Assembly: GCA_031411655.1 (NCBI GenBank)
Contig: JANOBM010000124.1
Coordinates: 62,001-126,000, forward strand
From: UBA6163 sp031411655
GTDB lineage: Bacteria; Planctomycetota; Planctomycetia; Pirellulales; Pirellulaceae
Reading direction: 5' to 3'
Length of the DNA: 64,000 bases
Under the pieces are notes generated by a model, which was not told the origin of the DNA, ran no database searches, and saw only the letters and a program-made list of their open reading frames with translations. The position numbers were made by a program, and so were the translations under genes. Positions 9,892 to 18,448 of this stretch are shown in pieces. The first letter of the stretch is position 1; every line of letters begins with the position of its first letter.

Positions 9892-10347
9892 GGGATGGAT
9901 GGCGGGTTTGTTGAAATGCGTTCTTGAAATACAACGGATGGTTATCGAAAAACGTAGTTGCGTTATTCCGATGGACAAAGAAAGTCGTTGGTAGGAGCAG
10001 CAATGATACATCAAAAAACGACGCATGGTTGAACATGCACTCAATGCACAAAGAATCAGTGGGCAGAGCTGCGATTCGCTCGGAACGGAATGGTGTGAAA
10101 CGACCCGTGTGAAACCCGAAGAAATCGGTCTGTGGTAACCGGGGTGCTGGGTGAGACTTCGAAAAAACCGCAATTTGCACGGTAATGATTGGCTGTTAAG
10201 GGTCAATGGACAAATACAGGCGTTCATTGTGTTGGCAAGAACTGACCTATTGGTCAGGCGTGAAGTTTTGCGATTGTCGACTCCTACGAATGCCTTCTGT
10301 GAAAGGTTGTCCGGACAATCTTTTTCCTCTGCTTGAATGAGACGACA
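9892..10347. other. divergent intergenic region between the dehydrogenase and haloperoxidase genes
   Basis: 456 bp that must hold the promoters for both divergent genes. Visible structure: TGTGAAAC occurs twice 14 bp apart (about 10092-10113); CTGACC-TATT-GGTCAG forms a small inverted repeat (about 10240-10256); and a 12-bp perfect palindrome lies at 10307-10318. No protein-like ORF. Confidence 0.5.
10307..10318. promoter_or_regulatory. perfect 12-bp palindrome upstream of the haloperoxidase gene
   Basis: TTGTCCGGACAA ends 29 bp before the ATG at 10348 and is followed by TCTTTTTCC. The position suits an operator or a short hairpin in the leader. The binding protein is unknown. Confidence 0.35.
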
Positions 10348-12297
10348 ATGAAACGCACTATCCGATCCATGCGACTGTCGCTTTTTGGTGCAAATCGATT
10401 CACGCGAGCGAAGTCGGTTCATGCAAAGTTGCGAGTGGAACGCCTTGAGCCACGAGAGTTGATGTCCGCTGACATGGTGACTCAGTGGAACGATACAACG
10501 CTAGATGCGATCCGCACTGCGGGAAGCTTGCCACCCGTGGCCGCTCGAAATCTCGCCATGGTTCATACTGCGATTTACGATGCGGTCAATGCAATCGTTG
10601 CCACTCATAAGCCTTACGAGCTTGAAGCCGTTGCACCGCCGACCGCATCGCGTGAAGCCGCAGTCAATGCGGCGGCAGCACGGGTATTGAGGTCGCTCTA
10701 CCCCGCACAGGCCTCGACCTTCAATGCGGCTGAAACGGACGCTTTAGATGATATCCCCGACGGACTGGATCAGGACGCCGGGGTACGGATCGGGCAACTT
10801 GCCGCCGACGCGATCCTGGCACTGCGAAGTGCTGACGGGTCGACGGATACCGTTGCGTATACGCCGGGAACCGACCTGGGCGATTGGCAGCCTACGCCTC
10901 CTGGCAATGCAGCGGCGGTGCTTCCTCAATGGTCGGAGGTGCAGCCATTTGCGTTGACTTCCGCGGGTCAATTCAGCGGCACTCTTGGTGACGGACAGAT
11001 TCCTGCGATCGACAGCCCCGAGTACACGGCTGCCTATGAGGAAGTCAAGGCGATAGGCTCGACGACAAGTACGTCCCGCACAGTTGAACAAACGCAAATC
11101 GCAAATTTTTGGGCCAATGGTTTAGGAACGGCAACGCCTCCCGGCCATCTCAATCGAATGGCGCAGGCCATCTCGGAAGCTCGCAATTCTACTTTGGTCG
11201 ATAACGCGCGATTGTTTGCGTTGCTAAACGTTGCCATGGCGGATACCGCGATCGCAGCATGGGACTTGAAGTTCGATACCAATTTTTGGCGTCCTGTGAC
11301 AGCGATTCGCGGAGGTGAAGCAGACGGCAACTCATCAACGATTGGAGACTCCGATTGGACGCCGCTGCTCGTAACGCCTCCTTTCCCTTCCTACGTTTCT
11401 GGGCATGCAAGTTTCAGTGGCGCAGCGGCGAGTGTCCTTTCCAGTTTCTATGGCAGCGACGATATCTCATTCACTTTGGAGTCCGAGACAGATGGTGTAG
11501 CGGATCGAAGCTACACCAAGATTTCGCAAGCGGCGGAGGAATCCGCAGCAAGTCGACTTTACGGGGGTGTTCACTGGGGTTTCGACAATCGCGATGGCTT
11601 GCTGCTTGGCGACTCCATCGGTGATTTTGTTTCCACAAACCTGCTCACCTCCGATGCATCCACCACGCCCGTTGGCGTCTACGACGGTGTGCTTGTCGTG
11701 GTTGGAACTTCAAATGCAGAAAAGATAAAAGTGATTTTGAAGGGAAGCCAACTAGAAGTCACGATCAACGGAAAGTCAAAAGGGCGATTTGCCCTTAGCA
11801 CGATTCAATCGATTTCCATCGACGCGAAGGGTGGCAACGACTTGGTTGAACTGGTCGGGCGAATCATCACTCCTGCCTCGATCGAAGGTGGCGACGGTGC
11901 GGATCGATTGATCGGCGGTTTTGGGAACGACACCATTAATGGTGGTGCAGGCAAGGACTTTATCTTCGGACGGCGTGGTAACGACCGACTGTTTGGCGGC
12001 GATGGAAATGACCTGATTCATGGAGACGAAGGAAACGATGAAATCTCCGGTGGTGCCGGCCATGATCGCCTTCTTGGTGGCGCTGGTGCCGACGTCATTA
12101 ATGGCGACGGAGGTAACGATAAGATTATGGGCGGTAGTGGTCACGATACACTGTCCGGCGACGATGGTGATGACGAAATCAATGGCGAAGGCGGACGTGA
12201 TATGTTGTTCGGAGGTCTTGGCAACGATCTGTTGATCGGCGGCGGTCAAAAGGATGTCTTTGATGGTGGGCCAGGACGAAACAAGCAGAGGCGGTGA
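10348..12297 (+). CDS. secreted vanadium-dependent haloperoxidase-like protein with RTX repeats
   Basis: 649 aa from the ATG at 10348 (a TTG five codons upstream is less likely). Near the N terminus is RLEPRELMSA, the LEPR-type motif seen on exported planctomycete proteins. The body is a PAP2/vanadium haloperoxidase fold. All five vanadate-contact positions of the family appear: K308 and R315 (KFDTNFWR), H353 (PSYVSGHASFSG), and R403 and H409 (SRLYGGVHWGFD). The C terminus (about 514-639) has 14 RTX nonapeptides of the GGxGxDxLx type, which bind calcium and usually mark type I secretion or surface attachment. Vanadium haloperoxidases oxidise halides with peroxide; a phosphatase activity cannot be excluded by eye. 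No secretion ABC operon adjoins it, though an ABC exporter lies 8 kb away. Confidence 0.9.
   Translation: MKRTIRSMRLSLFGANRFTRAKSVHAKLRVERLEPRELMSADMVTQWNDTTLDAIRTAGSLPPVAARNLAMVHTAIYDAVNAIVATHKPYELEAVAPPTASREAAVNAAAARVLRSLYPAQASTFNAAETDALDDIPDGLDQDAGVRIGQLAADAILALRSADGSTDTVAYTPGTDLGDWQPTPPGNAAAVLPQWSEVQPFALTSAGQFSGTLGDGQIPAIDSPEYTAAYEEVKAIGSTTSTSRTVEQTQIANFWANGLGTATPPGHLNRMAQAISEARNSTLVDNARLFALLNVAMADTAIAAWDLKFDTNFWRPVTAIRGGEADGNSSTIGDSDWTPLLVTPPFPSYVSGHASFSGAAASVLSSFYGSDDISFTLESETDGVADRSYTKISQAAEESAASRLYGGVHWGFDNRDGLLLGDSIGDFVSTNLLTSDASTTPVGVYDGVLVVVGTSNAEKIKVILKGSQLEVTINGKSKGRFALSTIQSISIDAKGGNDLVELVGRIITPASIEGGDGADRLIGGFGNDTINGGAGKDFIFGRRGNDRLFGGDGNDLIHGDEGNDEISGGAGHDRLLGGAGADVINGDGGNDKIMGGSGHDTLSGDDGDDEINGEGGRDMLFGGLGNDLLIGGGQKDVFDGGPGRNKQRR
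11887..12264 (+). repeat. 14 tandem RTX calcium-binding nonapeptide repeats
   Basis: These 378 bp encode 14 uninterrupted nine-residue units, from GGDGADRLI to GGGQKDVFD. Most carry G-G-x-G-x-D with a following aliphatic residue. Units 4 (GRRGNDRLF), 6 (GDEGNDEIS) and 14 deviate at the second or fourth position. The run should form a parallel beta-roll binding about one Ca2+ per turn. Confidence 0.9.
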
Positions 12298-12309
12298 ACT
12301 AAGTGGCCA

Positions 12310-13962
12310 TCATTGTAGACGGTATTGTGACCAATCGATTCCGAGCTTACGCATCTTAGCTCGCAACGTGTGAGGGTTGATGTTAAGTCGCTCGGCGGCG
12401 CCTCGTCGACCTTCCACTTTCCCTCTCGTCGTAACCAGCACTCGTTCAATGTGCCGCTTGATAACGGCGTCGAGCTCGATCAAATCGGTCGAGTTCACTG
12501 TCGGAGTCGCGTAGGGAGCGACGACGGGTGCTTCGGGGATCACTTCATAAAATGTTGGTTCCTCGTTGGCCTGCCTCAGCACCGGACGTGAGATGCCCAA
12601 TGACTTAGCCACCTCAATCCGCTGCCCCTCGCCAAGGAGTACCGCTCGATCCATAACGGCCGCCAGTTCGCGAATGTTGCCCGGCCATGAGTACTGCGCA
12701 AGAAGATCGTAATCGTCCGAACGAGGTTCCACATAACTCAAACCGAAACGATTTGCCGCTCGGTGCGCAAAATGCTTGGCCAAAGCAGGAATGTCTTCTG
12801 GACGTTCTGATAGCCGCGGCAAGAGCAACGGGAAGACGTTTACGCGATACCACAAATCTTCGCGAAACTTGCCCGTGTGCACCATGGCAGCCAAGTCTCG
12901 ATGAGTGGCAGCAATCAATCGTACGTCAACACGAATCGCCTGCTGACCGCCTACTCGCTCGATGAAGCCATCTTGCAACACACGCAGCAAGCGAACCTGT
13001 GCAATCAATGGAAGCTCGCCTATCTCGTCGAGAAACAATGTGCCGCCGTCGGCGCGCTCAAACCACCCCTGGCGTGTGCCCTCGGCCCCGGTAAAGCTTC
13101 CTCGCTCATGTCCGAACAACTGAGAATCGATCAGTTCCGACGGGATTGCTCCACAGTTGACCCGTATGAAGGGCCCATCGACGCGTCGGGAACGAGCATG
13201 AATCGCACGCGCAATGACTTCCTTACCAGTGCCAGTGTCTCCTAATATCAACACGGGAGCATCGGAGGGAGCAACCAAGTTGGCTCGCGCCATCACCTCG
13301 CGTAATCCAGTTTCAGCGCCCACGACTGGTTCTTCTTCGTGGGCTTTGGAAGCAAGTTGCTTTAGCAAGTCGCGCCGATCCGCAACGGCCGCATCACGCA
13401 ATGCTTCCAGTTCACCGAGTCGACGATCATTTTCAAGCGCCACCGAAAACGGCTCAAGGATGTCTTGCAGTATCGCTTGATGATGAGGCAGAAATGATCG
13501 GCCGTAGTCAGCAACGAGAATCAGTACGCCTGCCAACCCTGTGTGATTGACCAGCGGCCCCGCGAGTAACTCACCCACAAGATCGCTGGGAGCCAGCAGG
13601 GCAAGTTCGCCGGATCTCTTTGTGGCTTCCGCATGAAGCAGGGTCCCCTGCCTGCCCCAGTTGACAAGTCTTTTCCATCGTTCGGCTGTGAATTTGCGGC
13701 CCACATCAGCCGGCTCGGGTCCGGGGCGATGCTGACCCACTGCAACCGTTCCGATCCCCTGTCCACTGAAATCGCAGCGACGCAGTAGCAGCATTTCAAC
13801 CGGCATGACCTGTTTTAGGAGCACGACCAATTGATTGGACGATTCCTCGATTTCAATATGCCGACACGACTCTCTCCAAATCTCCAGCAAAATCTCTTGA
13901 GGCACTCGCATCGCCGTCTCGCCCGTTAAATAGCACTGCCGCCCATCAAATATAACGGACAC
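12310..13962 (-). CDS. sigma-54-dependent transcriptional activator (GAF-like / AAA+ / Fis HTH)
   Basis: 550 aa; a second in-frame ATG at 13914 (MRVPQEILLEIW) would also fit. N-terminal GAF-like sensory region (about 15-190), short coiled linker, then an AAA+ domain (about 215-440) with Walker A GDTGTGKE, the sigma-54 contact loop as GSFTGA (Ser in place of the second-position Ala of GAFTGA), and Walker B GGTLFLDEIGELP. A Fis-type helix-turn-helix lies at the C terminus (GRRGAAERLNINPHTLRAKMRKLGI). It diverges from the sulfate-uptake operon. The shared intergenic region holds a palindrome and a -24/-12 promoter facing the operon, so it is probably that operon's activator. The GAF ligand is unknown; no receiver domain is present. 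Confidence 0.9.
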   Translation of the reverse strand: MSVIFDGRQCYLTGETAMRVPQEILLEIWRESCRHIEIEESSNQLVVLLKQVMPVEMLLLRRCDFSGQGIGTVAVGQHRPGPEPADVGRKFTAERWKRLVNWGRQGTLLHAEATKRSGELALLAPSDLVGELLAGPLVNHTGLAGVLILVADYGRSFLPHHQAILQDILEPFSVALENDRRLGELEALRDAAVADRRDLLKQLASKAHEEEPVVGAETGLREVMARANLVAPSDAPVLILGDTGTGKEVIARAIHARSRRVDGPFIRVNCGAIPSELIDSQLFGHERGSFTGAEGTRQGWFERADGGTLFLDEIGELPLIAQVRLLRVLQDGFIERVGGQQAIRVDVRLIAATHRDLAAMVHTGKFREDLWYRVNVFPLLLPRLSERPEDIPALAKHFAHRAANRFGLSYVEPRSDDYDLLAQYSWPGNIRELAAVMDRAVLLGEGQRIEVAKSLGISRPVLRQANEEPTFYEVIPEAPVVAPYATPTVNSTDLIELDAVIKRHIERVLVTTRGKVEGRRGAAERLNINPHTLRAKMRKLGIDWSQYRLQ

Positions 13963-13973
13963 AGACTATCTCA

Positions 13974-13996
13974 TTTGCTGGACAATGTCCAGCAAA
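13974..13996. promoter_or_regulatory. 23-bp perfect palindrome, likely activator or repressor site
   Basis: Arms TTTGCTGGACA and TGTCCAGCAAA (11 bp each, perfect) flank a single A. It starts 12 bp upstream of the activator's start codon and ends about 70 bp before the -24 element of the divergent sulfate operon. A bound Fis-type dimer here could activate the operon from upstream and repress its own gene. Three CGAC motifs follow at 14008, 14018 and 14029, spaced 10-11 bp (about one helical turn). Confidence 0.6.
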
Positions 13997-14065
13997 CCGA
14001 ATTTTTGCGACGCAATTCGACGTATTTACGACAAAAACCCGTTTTATCGCCATTTCGGTGGCTTC

Positions 14066-14079
14066 GGCACGACAATTGT
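14066..14079 (+). promoter_or_regulatory. candidate sigma-54 (-24/-12) promoter of the sulfate operon
   Basis: GGCACG then ACAA then TTGT: the -24 GG is at 14066-14067 and the -12 G at 14078 with the required 10-bp gap. The fit to TGGCACG-N4-TTGC is strong except T for C at the final -12 position. The predicted start is near 14091, giving a leader of about 60 nt before the ATG at 14150. Confidence 0.6.
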
Positions 14080-14149
14080 AATGATAGGGAGCAGACCAAT
14101 CCGTTTGAAAGCACATCGTGCTTTCGGCCCTTAACTGCTAAGCCCTGAC

Positions 14150-15289
14150 ATGAACAACGCACGAACACTTTCGAGTCACTTTCTCGTCCTCGCGTTACTA
14201 CTTGCATCCGGACTACTTGCATCCGGTTGCACTCCCAACAAGGCCTCGAATAGCAATCCCAACGCCGCCTCGAATAGCAATCAAAACGCGTCTGCGCCGT
14301 CACCGGTGACTTTGCTGAATGTTTCCTACGACCCTACTCGTGAGTTTTACCAGGAATTCAACGAATCATTCGCCGCGCAGCACCGAAAGGCGACCGGCCA
14401 AGTCGTCACGATTGAACAGTCGCACGGCGGATCGGGAAAACAAGCGAGGGCCGTCATCGACGGATTGGGCGCGGATGTAGTGACGCTCGCACTCGCATAC
14501 GACATCGACGCGATCGCTGACAAGTCCAGCTTGATTCCAGAGAATTGGCAACAACGATTGCCGCACAACAGTTCGCCGTACACATCAACGATCGTGTTCT
14601 TGGTTCGCAAAGGGAATCCGAAGCAAATCAAAGACTGGGACGACTTGATCAAGGGCGACGTCTCAGTCATCACGCCGAACCCAAAGACGAGCGGCGGCGC
14701 AAGATGGAATTACCTCGCCGCTTGGGGTTTCGCGTTAAAGAAGTCATTAGGTGATTGGTCAAAATTAAAAGATCCTACCGATTCCAGTGTCATCGCTGCA
14801 CAAGCTGAGGCGCGAGCGTTTGTTGGAGAATTGTTCAAGCGGGTTCCCGTCCTTGATTCGGGTGCTCGAGGAGCGACCAATACGTTCATTCAACGAGAGA
14901 TTGGGGACGTGCTGTTGACCTGGGAAAACGAAGCCCATTTGGCGATCAAAGATGCGGGCTCTGACAAAGTTGAAATCGTCGTACCGAAGCAAAGCATCTT
15001 AGCGGAACCACCTGTTTCTATCGTCGACGGAAACGCGAAGAAGCATGGTACCGAGGAGCTTGCGAAGGAATACCTTGAGTACCTGTATTCGCCAACTGGA
15101 CAGATCCTCGCTGCGAAACATTTCTACCGGCCTGTACTCACCGATTCAGTTGACAAGGAACTCCTGCAACCCTTTACAAGCATCGATCTATTTACGGTCG
15201 ACGAAGCATTTGGTGGTTGGACGAAGGCCCAGCCAGAACACTTTGACGATGGTGGTGTGTTCGACCAACTTTATCAGCCAGGTAATTGA
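14150..15289 (+). CDS. sbp: sulfate ABC transporter substrate-binding lipoprotein
   Basis: 379 aa. A lipoprotein signal with lipobox LASGC is followed by a low-complexity Asn/Ser linker (ASNSN units). The body is a type II periplasmic binding protein of the Sbp/CysP family: LLNVSYDPTREFYQEFN, IEQSHGGSGKQARAV and NPKTSGGARWNYL are hallmark segments for sulfate/thiosulfate binding. It captures sulfate outside the inner membrane and passes it to CysTW. First gene of sbp-cysT-cysW-cysA-yezD, with a sigma-54-type promoter 60-80 bp upstream. The signal region contains a 15-nt tandem duplication (LLASG twice) and the linker a 24-nt one. Sbp and CysP cannot be told apart by eye, and thiosulfate may also be a substrate. 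Confidence 0.92.
   Translation: MNNARTLSSHFLVLALLLASGLLASGCTPNKASNSNPNAASNSNQNASAPSPVTLLNVSYDPTREFYQEFNESFAAQHRKATGQVVTIEQSHGGSGKQARAVIDGLGADVVTLALAYDIDAIADKSSLIPENWQQRLPHNSSPYTSTIVFLVRKGNPKQIKDWDDLIKGDVSVITPNPKTSGGARWNYLAAWGFALKKSLGDWSKLKDPTDSSVIAAQAEARAFVGELFKRVPVLDSGARGATNTFIQREIGDVLLTWENEAHLAIKDAGSDKVEIVVPKQSILAEPPVSIVDGNAKKHGTEELAKEYLEYLYSPTGQILAAKHFYRPVLTDSVDKELLQPFTSIDLFTVDEAFGGWTKAQPEHFDDGGVFDQLYQPGN
14198..14227 (+). repeat. 15-nt tandem duplication in the signal-peptide coding region
   Basis: CTACTTGCATCCGG plus one variable base occurs twice in direct tandem (14198-14212 and 14213-14227), duplicating LLASG just before the lipobox cysteine. The second copy differs only in its last base. 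It lengthens the signal hydrophobic core. Confidence 0.8.
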
Positions 15290-15353
15290 CGGCACCTTTG
15301 AGATTCCACGTTCTTAAGAGTATGGAAATTCGGCGAATTGGAATCGGATTGTC

Positions 15354-16196
15354 ATGATGAAGATAAAAATAAAACGATATAGCATCCTTCCGGGATTGGG
15401 TCTTACGCTTGGCTACTCAATGACCTATCTGGGCTTGATCGTGCTGGTGCCCCTGTCAGCATTGTTTTTGCAATGTGCCTCCCTATCGACGGAGGAACTT
15501 TGGCATACGGTAACCGATCCACGCGTGATGGCGTCGTACAAGCTGACGTTCGGTACTTCGCTTGCCGCGGCATCCATCAATGTGTTCTTTGGATTCATTG
15601 TCGCTTGGTCGTTGGTTCGATATCGATTTCCCGGTCGAAAAATTCTTGACGCGTTAGTCGACCTGCCATTCGCCTTGCCAACAGCCGTGTCGGGCATCGC
15701 ACTGACTACGCTCTATGCCAAGAATGGATGGATCGGCGGCCTACTTGATCCGATGGGGATCCACGTCGCATTCACACCGCTCGGAATCACGCTGGCCTTG
15801 ACCTTCATCGGCCTGCCGTTCGTCGTGCGGACCTTGCAGCCAGCCCTCGAAGAACTCGATGGCGAAACGGAAGAAGCGGCGGCGAGCTTGGGTGCAAATC
15901 GGTGGCAAACATTTCAACGCATCATCGTACCAATCGTTCTCCCTTCGCTATTGACCGGGTTCGCTTTGTCATTCGCAAGAGCATTGGGTGAATACGGGTC
16001 CGTGGTTTTCATCTCCGGCAACATGCCCATGAAAACCGAAATCTCGTCACTGCTGATCGTTACCAAGCTAGAACAATACGACGTTGCGGGAGCCTCGGCG
16101 ATCGCGGCCGTCATGCTTACCATCTCTTTCCTCATACTACTGTCTATCAACGGCTTGCAGTGGTATTTGAGTCGCGCCCAGACGAAAGGAATTTAG
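15354..16196 (+). CDS. cysT: sulfate ABC transporter permease CysT (CysU)
   Basis: 280 aa, six predicted membrane helices. The permease coupling (EAA) motif is visible as EEAAASLGANRWQTFQRIIVP. The family signature around DLPFALPTAVSGIALTTLY matches CysT/CysU of the sulfate/thiosulfate importer. Two adjacent ATGs (15354 and 15357) are possible starts. It pairs with CysW, whose gene starts 1 bp after this stop, to form the transmembrane channel that receives sulfate from Sbp and is driven by CysA. Confidence 0.93.
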   Translation: MMKIKIKRYSILPGLGLTLGYSMTYLGLIVLVPLSALFLQCASLSTEELWHTVTDPRVMASYKLTFGTSLAAASINVFFGFIVAWSLVRYRFPGRKILDALVDLPFALPTAVSGIALTTLYAKNGWIGGLLDPMGIHVAFTPLGITLALTFIGLPFVVRTLQPALEELDGETEEAAASLGANRWQTFQRIIVPIVLPSLLTGFALSFARALGEYGSVVFISGNMPMKTEISSLLIVTKLEQYDVAGASAIAAVMLTISFLILLSINGLQWYLSRAQTKGI

Positions 16197-16197
16197 C

Positions 16198-17094
16198 ATG
16201 GCAAGCGGTCAATCCACTTTATCGAACCACGGACGAAGCCAGCGATCTACACATGATCCTGCGTGGCTTCGAATGTTGATGATTGCAACGACAATCATTT
16301 TCATTGGAACGTTCCTAGTACTTCCGTTGTTGGTCATTTTCTCCGAGGCACTGCGCGATGGAGTTTCGGCGTATTGGGAGAGTTTCAGCGATCCGGCCGG
16401 CTGGCACGCGATCACGTTAACCCTGATCGCAACGGGAATATCGTTGCCACTGAATCTGGTCTTTGGTGTTGCGGCCGCGTGGGCAATTGCGAAGTTCGAG
16501 TTCAAAGGCAAGAGTTTATTGATCACCCTGATCGATTTGCCTTTTGCGGTGTCTCCGGTTATCTCCGGACTAATTTATGTGTTGCTATTCGGCATGCAAG
16601 GTTGGTTCGGACCGTGGCTTGCAGAGCACGATTTGCAGGTCATTTTTGCAGTGCCCGGAATCGTCCTCGCTACCATCTTCGTCACCTTTCCATTTGTCGC
16701 CCGCGAACTGATCCCCCTCATGCAGGAACAGGGAACCGACGAAGAACAAGCGGCGTTGTCCCTTGGCGCTGGTGGATTGCAAACTTTTCGAAGAGTCACC
16801 ATCCCAAACATTAAATGGGGATTGCTGTATGGAGTGATCCTTTGCAACGCACGTGCGATGGGTGAGTTCGGTGCGGTGTCAGTTGTTTCCGGACATATCC
16901 GGAACAGAACGAATACGCTGCCGCTGCACATTGAGATTCTTTACAACGAGTACAACGTCGTGGCTGCGTTCGCCATGGCCTCCATTCTCGCCATGCTTGG
17001 GCTGGTCACGCTGGTGATCAAAACATTCTTGGAATGGAAAGTTCAACAACAACTTCATGATACGCTTGAGCCGACAGCGGCAGAGGTCGTTTGA
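16198..17094 (+). CDS. cysW: sulfate ABC transporter permease CysW
   Basis: 298 aa with six predicted helices. The segment DLPFAVSPVISGLIYVLLFG and the EAA loop EEQAALSLGAGGLQTFRRVTIP are typical of CysW. It has a longer soluble N terminus than CysT. The start lies 1 bp after the cysT stop and the stop is 1 bp before the cysA start, so the three genes are tightly coupled. It forms the heteromeric sulfate channel with CysT in the inner membrane. Confidence 0.93.
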   Translation: MASGQSTLSNHGRSQRSTHDPAWLRMLMIATTIIFIGTFLVLPLLVIFSEALRDGVSAYWESFSDPAGWHAITLTLIATGISLPLNLVFGVAAAWAIAKFEFKGKSLLITLIDLPFAVSPVISGLIYVLLFGMQGWFGPWLAEHDLQVIFAVPGIVLATIFVTFPFVARELIPLMQEQGTDEEQAALSLGAGGLQTFRRVTIPNIKWGLLYGVILCNARAMGEFGAVSVVSGHIRNRTNTLPLHIEILYNEYNVVAAFAMASILAMLGLVTLVIKTFLEWKVQQQLHDTLEPTAAEVV

Positions 17095-17095
17095 G

Positions 17096-18187
17096 ATGAG
17101 TATTAGCGTTAAAAACGTCAGTAAGACATTCGGTACCTATACCGCACTGCAAAATGTCAATCTCGAAGTACACGACGGAGAGTTGATCACATTGTTAGGG
17201 CCGTCAGGCTCTGGAAAGACAACTCTGCTTCGAATCATTGCCGGAATGGAAACCGCAGATGATGATGGAAAAAGCGAGATTTGGTTTCACGGTGAAAACG
17301 TTGCACACAAACGAGTGGGGGATCGAAAAGTTGGATTCGTTTTTCAGCATTATGCTTTGTTTAAGCATTTAAGCGTGAGCGAAAATATCGCGTTCGGTTT
17401 ACGAGTCCGTCCGCGAACCACGCGGCCGACAAGTGCTCAAATTCAACATAAAGTGAATGAGTTGTTGAATCTGATTCAGTTAGAAGGTTTTGGCAATCGC
17501 TATCCGGCCCAGTTGTCTGGCGGGCAAAGGCAGCGAGTCGCATTGGCCAGGGCGCTCGCAATTGAGCCACGCGTCTTGTTGCTTGATGAACCGTTTGGTG
17601 CATTGGACGCAAAGGTACGTCAGGGACTGCGTAATTGGCTACGACGGCTACAGAGCGAGCTGAAGATGACAACGATCCTTGTAACCCATGATCAAGAAGA
17701 AGCATTGGAAGTTGCGGATCGTGTCGTTGTGATGAATCGGGCACAGATCGAGCAAGTCGGTACACCAGCGGAAGTGTTTCACAACCCATCCACCGAATTT
17801 GTTATGGATTTCCTGGGCAATGTAAACGTGTTTCGTGGGCGAGTGGAAAAGGGACGTGCATTCTGGGGCGATGGAATGACCGACGTTTCTGGCTTGGTGG
17901 CGGCAACGAAGGGATCGGAAGGCAACGGATCTGCGAATGTGTATATACGTCCGCACGAATTGGAACTGACCCGTCATTCGAATGGAGGGCCAAGCATGGC
18001 TGCTAGAGTCAATCGTATCAACCCAGCAGGCTCATACGCGAAGGTTGTATTGACTGCTTCGAATGGGGACGACCTTCAAGTTGATCTCCCATTCGATCGG
18101 TTTTTAGAGTTGCAACTTCTGTGTGGCGAAAATGTGTTTGTAACTCCCCGTCGCATGCGTGTTTTTGCACCTGAATATGAAATCTAG
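17096..18187 (+). CDS. cysA: sulfate ABC transporter ATPase CysA
   Basis: 363 aa from the ATG at 17096; a longer frame from 17057 would overlap cysW by 38 bp and is not needed. Walker A GPSGSGKTT, signature LSGGQRQRVALARAL, Walker B VLLLDEPFGALD with the catalytic Glu present, and switch His in LVTHDQEEALEV are all intact. A C-terminal TOBE-like regulatory region (about 235-363) includes VYIRPHELEL. It powers the CysTW importer. Confidence 0.94.
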   Translation: MSISVKNVSKTFGTYTALQNVNLEVHDGELITLLGPSGSGKTTLLRIIAGMETADDDGKSEIWFHGENVAHKRVGDRKVGFVFQHYALFKHLSVSENIAFGLRVRPRTTRPTSAQIQHKVNELLNLIQLEGFGNRYPAQLSGGQRQRVALARALAIEPRVLLLDEPFGALDAKVRQGLRNWLRRLQSELKMTTILVTHDQEEALEVADRVVVMNRAQIEQVGTPAEVFHNPSTEFVMDFLGNVNVFRGRVEKGRAFWGDGMTDVSGLVAATKGSEGNGSANVYIRPHELELTRHSNGGPSMAARVNRINPAGSYAKVVLTASNGDDLQVDLPFDRFLELQLLCGENVFVTPRRMRVFAPEYEI

Positions 18188-18262
18188 AGACAAGCGAATA
18201 CGAGTCATGAAGAATCGGTTTAAACAATTCTCGACGATGGGGACAAATAGGAACTAACGACA

Positions 18263-18448
18263 ATGTCTACAGATAATACTGGGTCAAACCACGACCATTC
18301 GACACGTGAGCAACGTCAAATCGACGAATTCGAACGAGTGCGTGACTCGCTTCGCGGGCTGAAGTTTGGATCGGTCAATGTGATCGTTCAAGACGGTGTC
18401 ATCGTACAAATTGAGCGGACAGAGAAAACTCGAATTCGCCGACTGTAA
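18263..18448 (+). CDS. yezD: YezD family small protein (DUF2292)
   Basis: 61 aa. The core RVRDSLRGLKFGSVNVIVQD followed by GVIVQIERTEK is the recognisable YezD/DUF2292 pattern. The family is small, soluble and of unknown mechanism, and is repeatedly found beside sulfur-assimilation genes. Here it lies 75 bp after cysA on the same strand, so it is probably the last gene of the sulfate operon. Confidence 0.85.
   Translation: MSTDNTGSNHDHSTREQRQIDEFERVRDSLRGLKFGSVNVIVQDGVIVQIERTEKTRIRRL

Noticed and set aside
9892..10422. N-terminal extension of the 7282-9891 protein to 10422
   Set aside because: It would overlap the divergent haloperoxidase gene, has no protein-like composition, and hides a clean signal peptide that starts at 9891.
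11776..12249. 157-codon frame on the minus strand opposite the RTX repeats
   Set aside because: It is a shadow of the regular GGxGxD codons; the repeated Val/Ile/Thr pattern arises from the complement of the repeats.
16263..16814. 183-codon plus-strand frame inside cysW
   Set aside because: Arg/Cys/His-rich out-of-frame reading of a clear permease gene.
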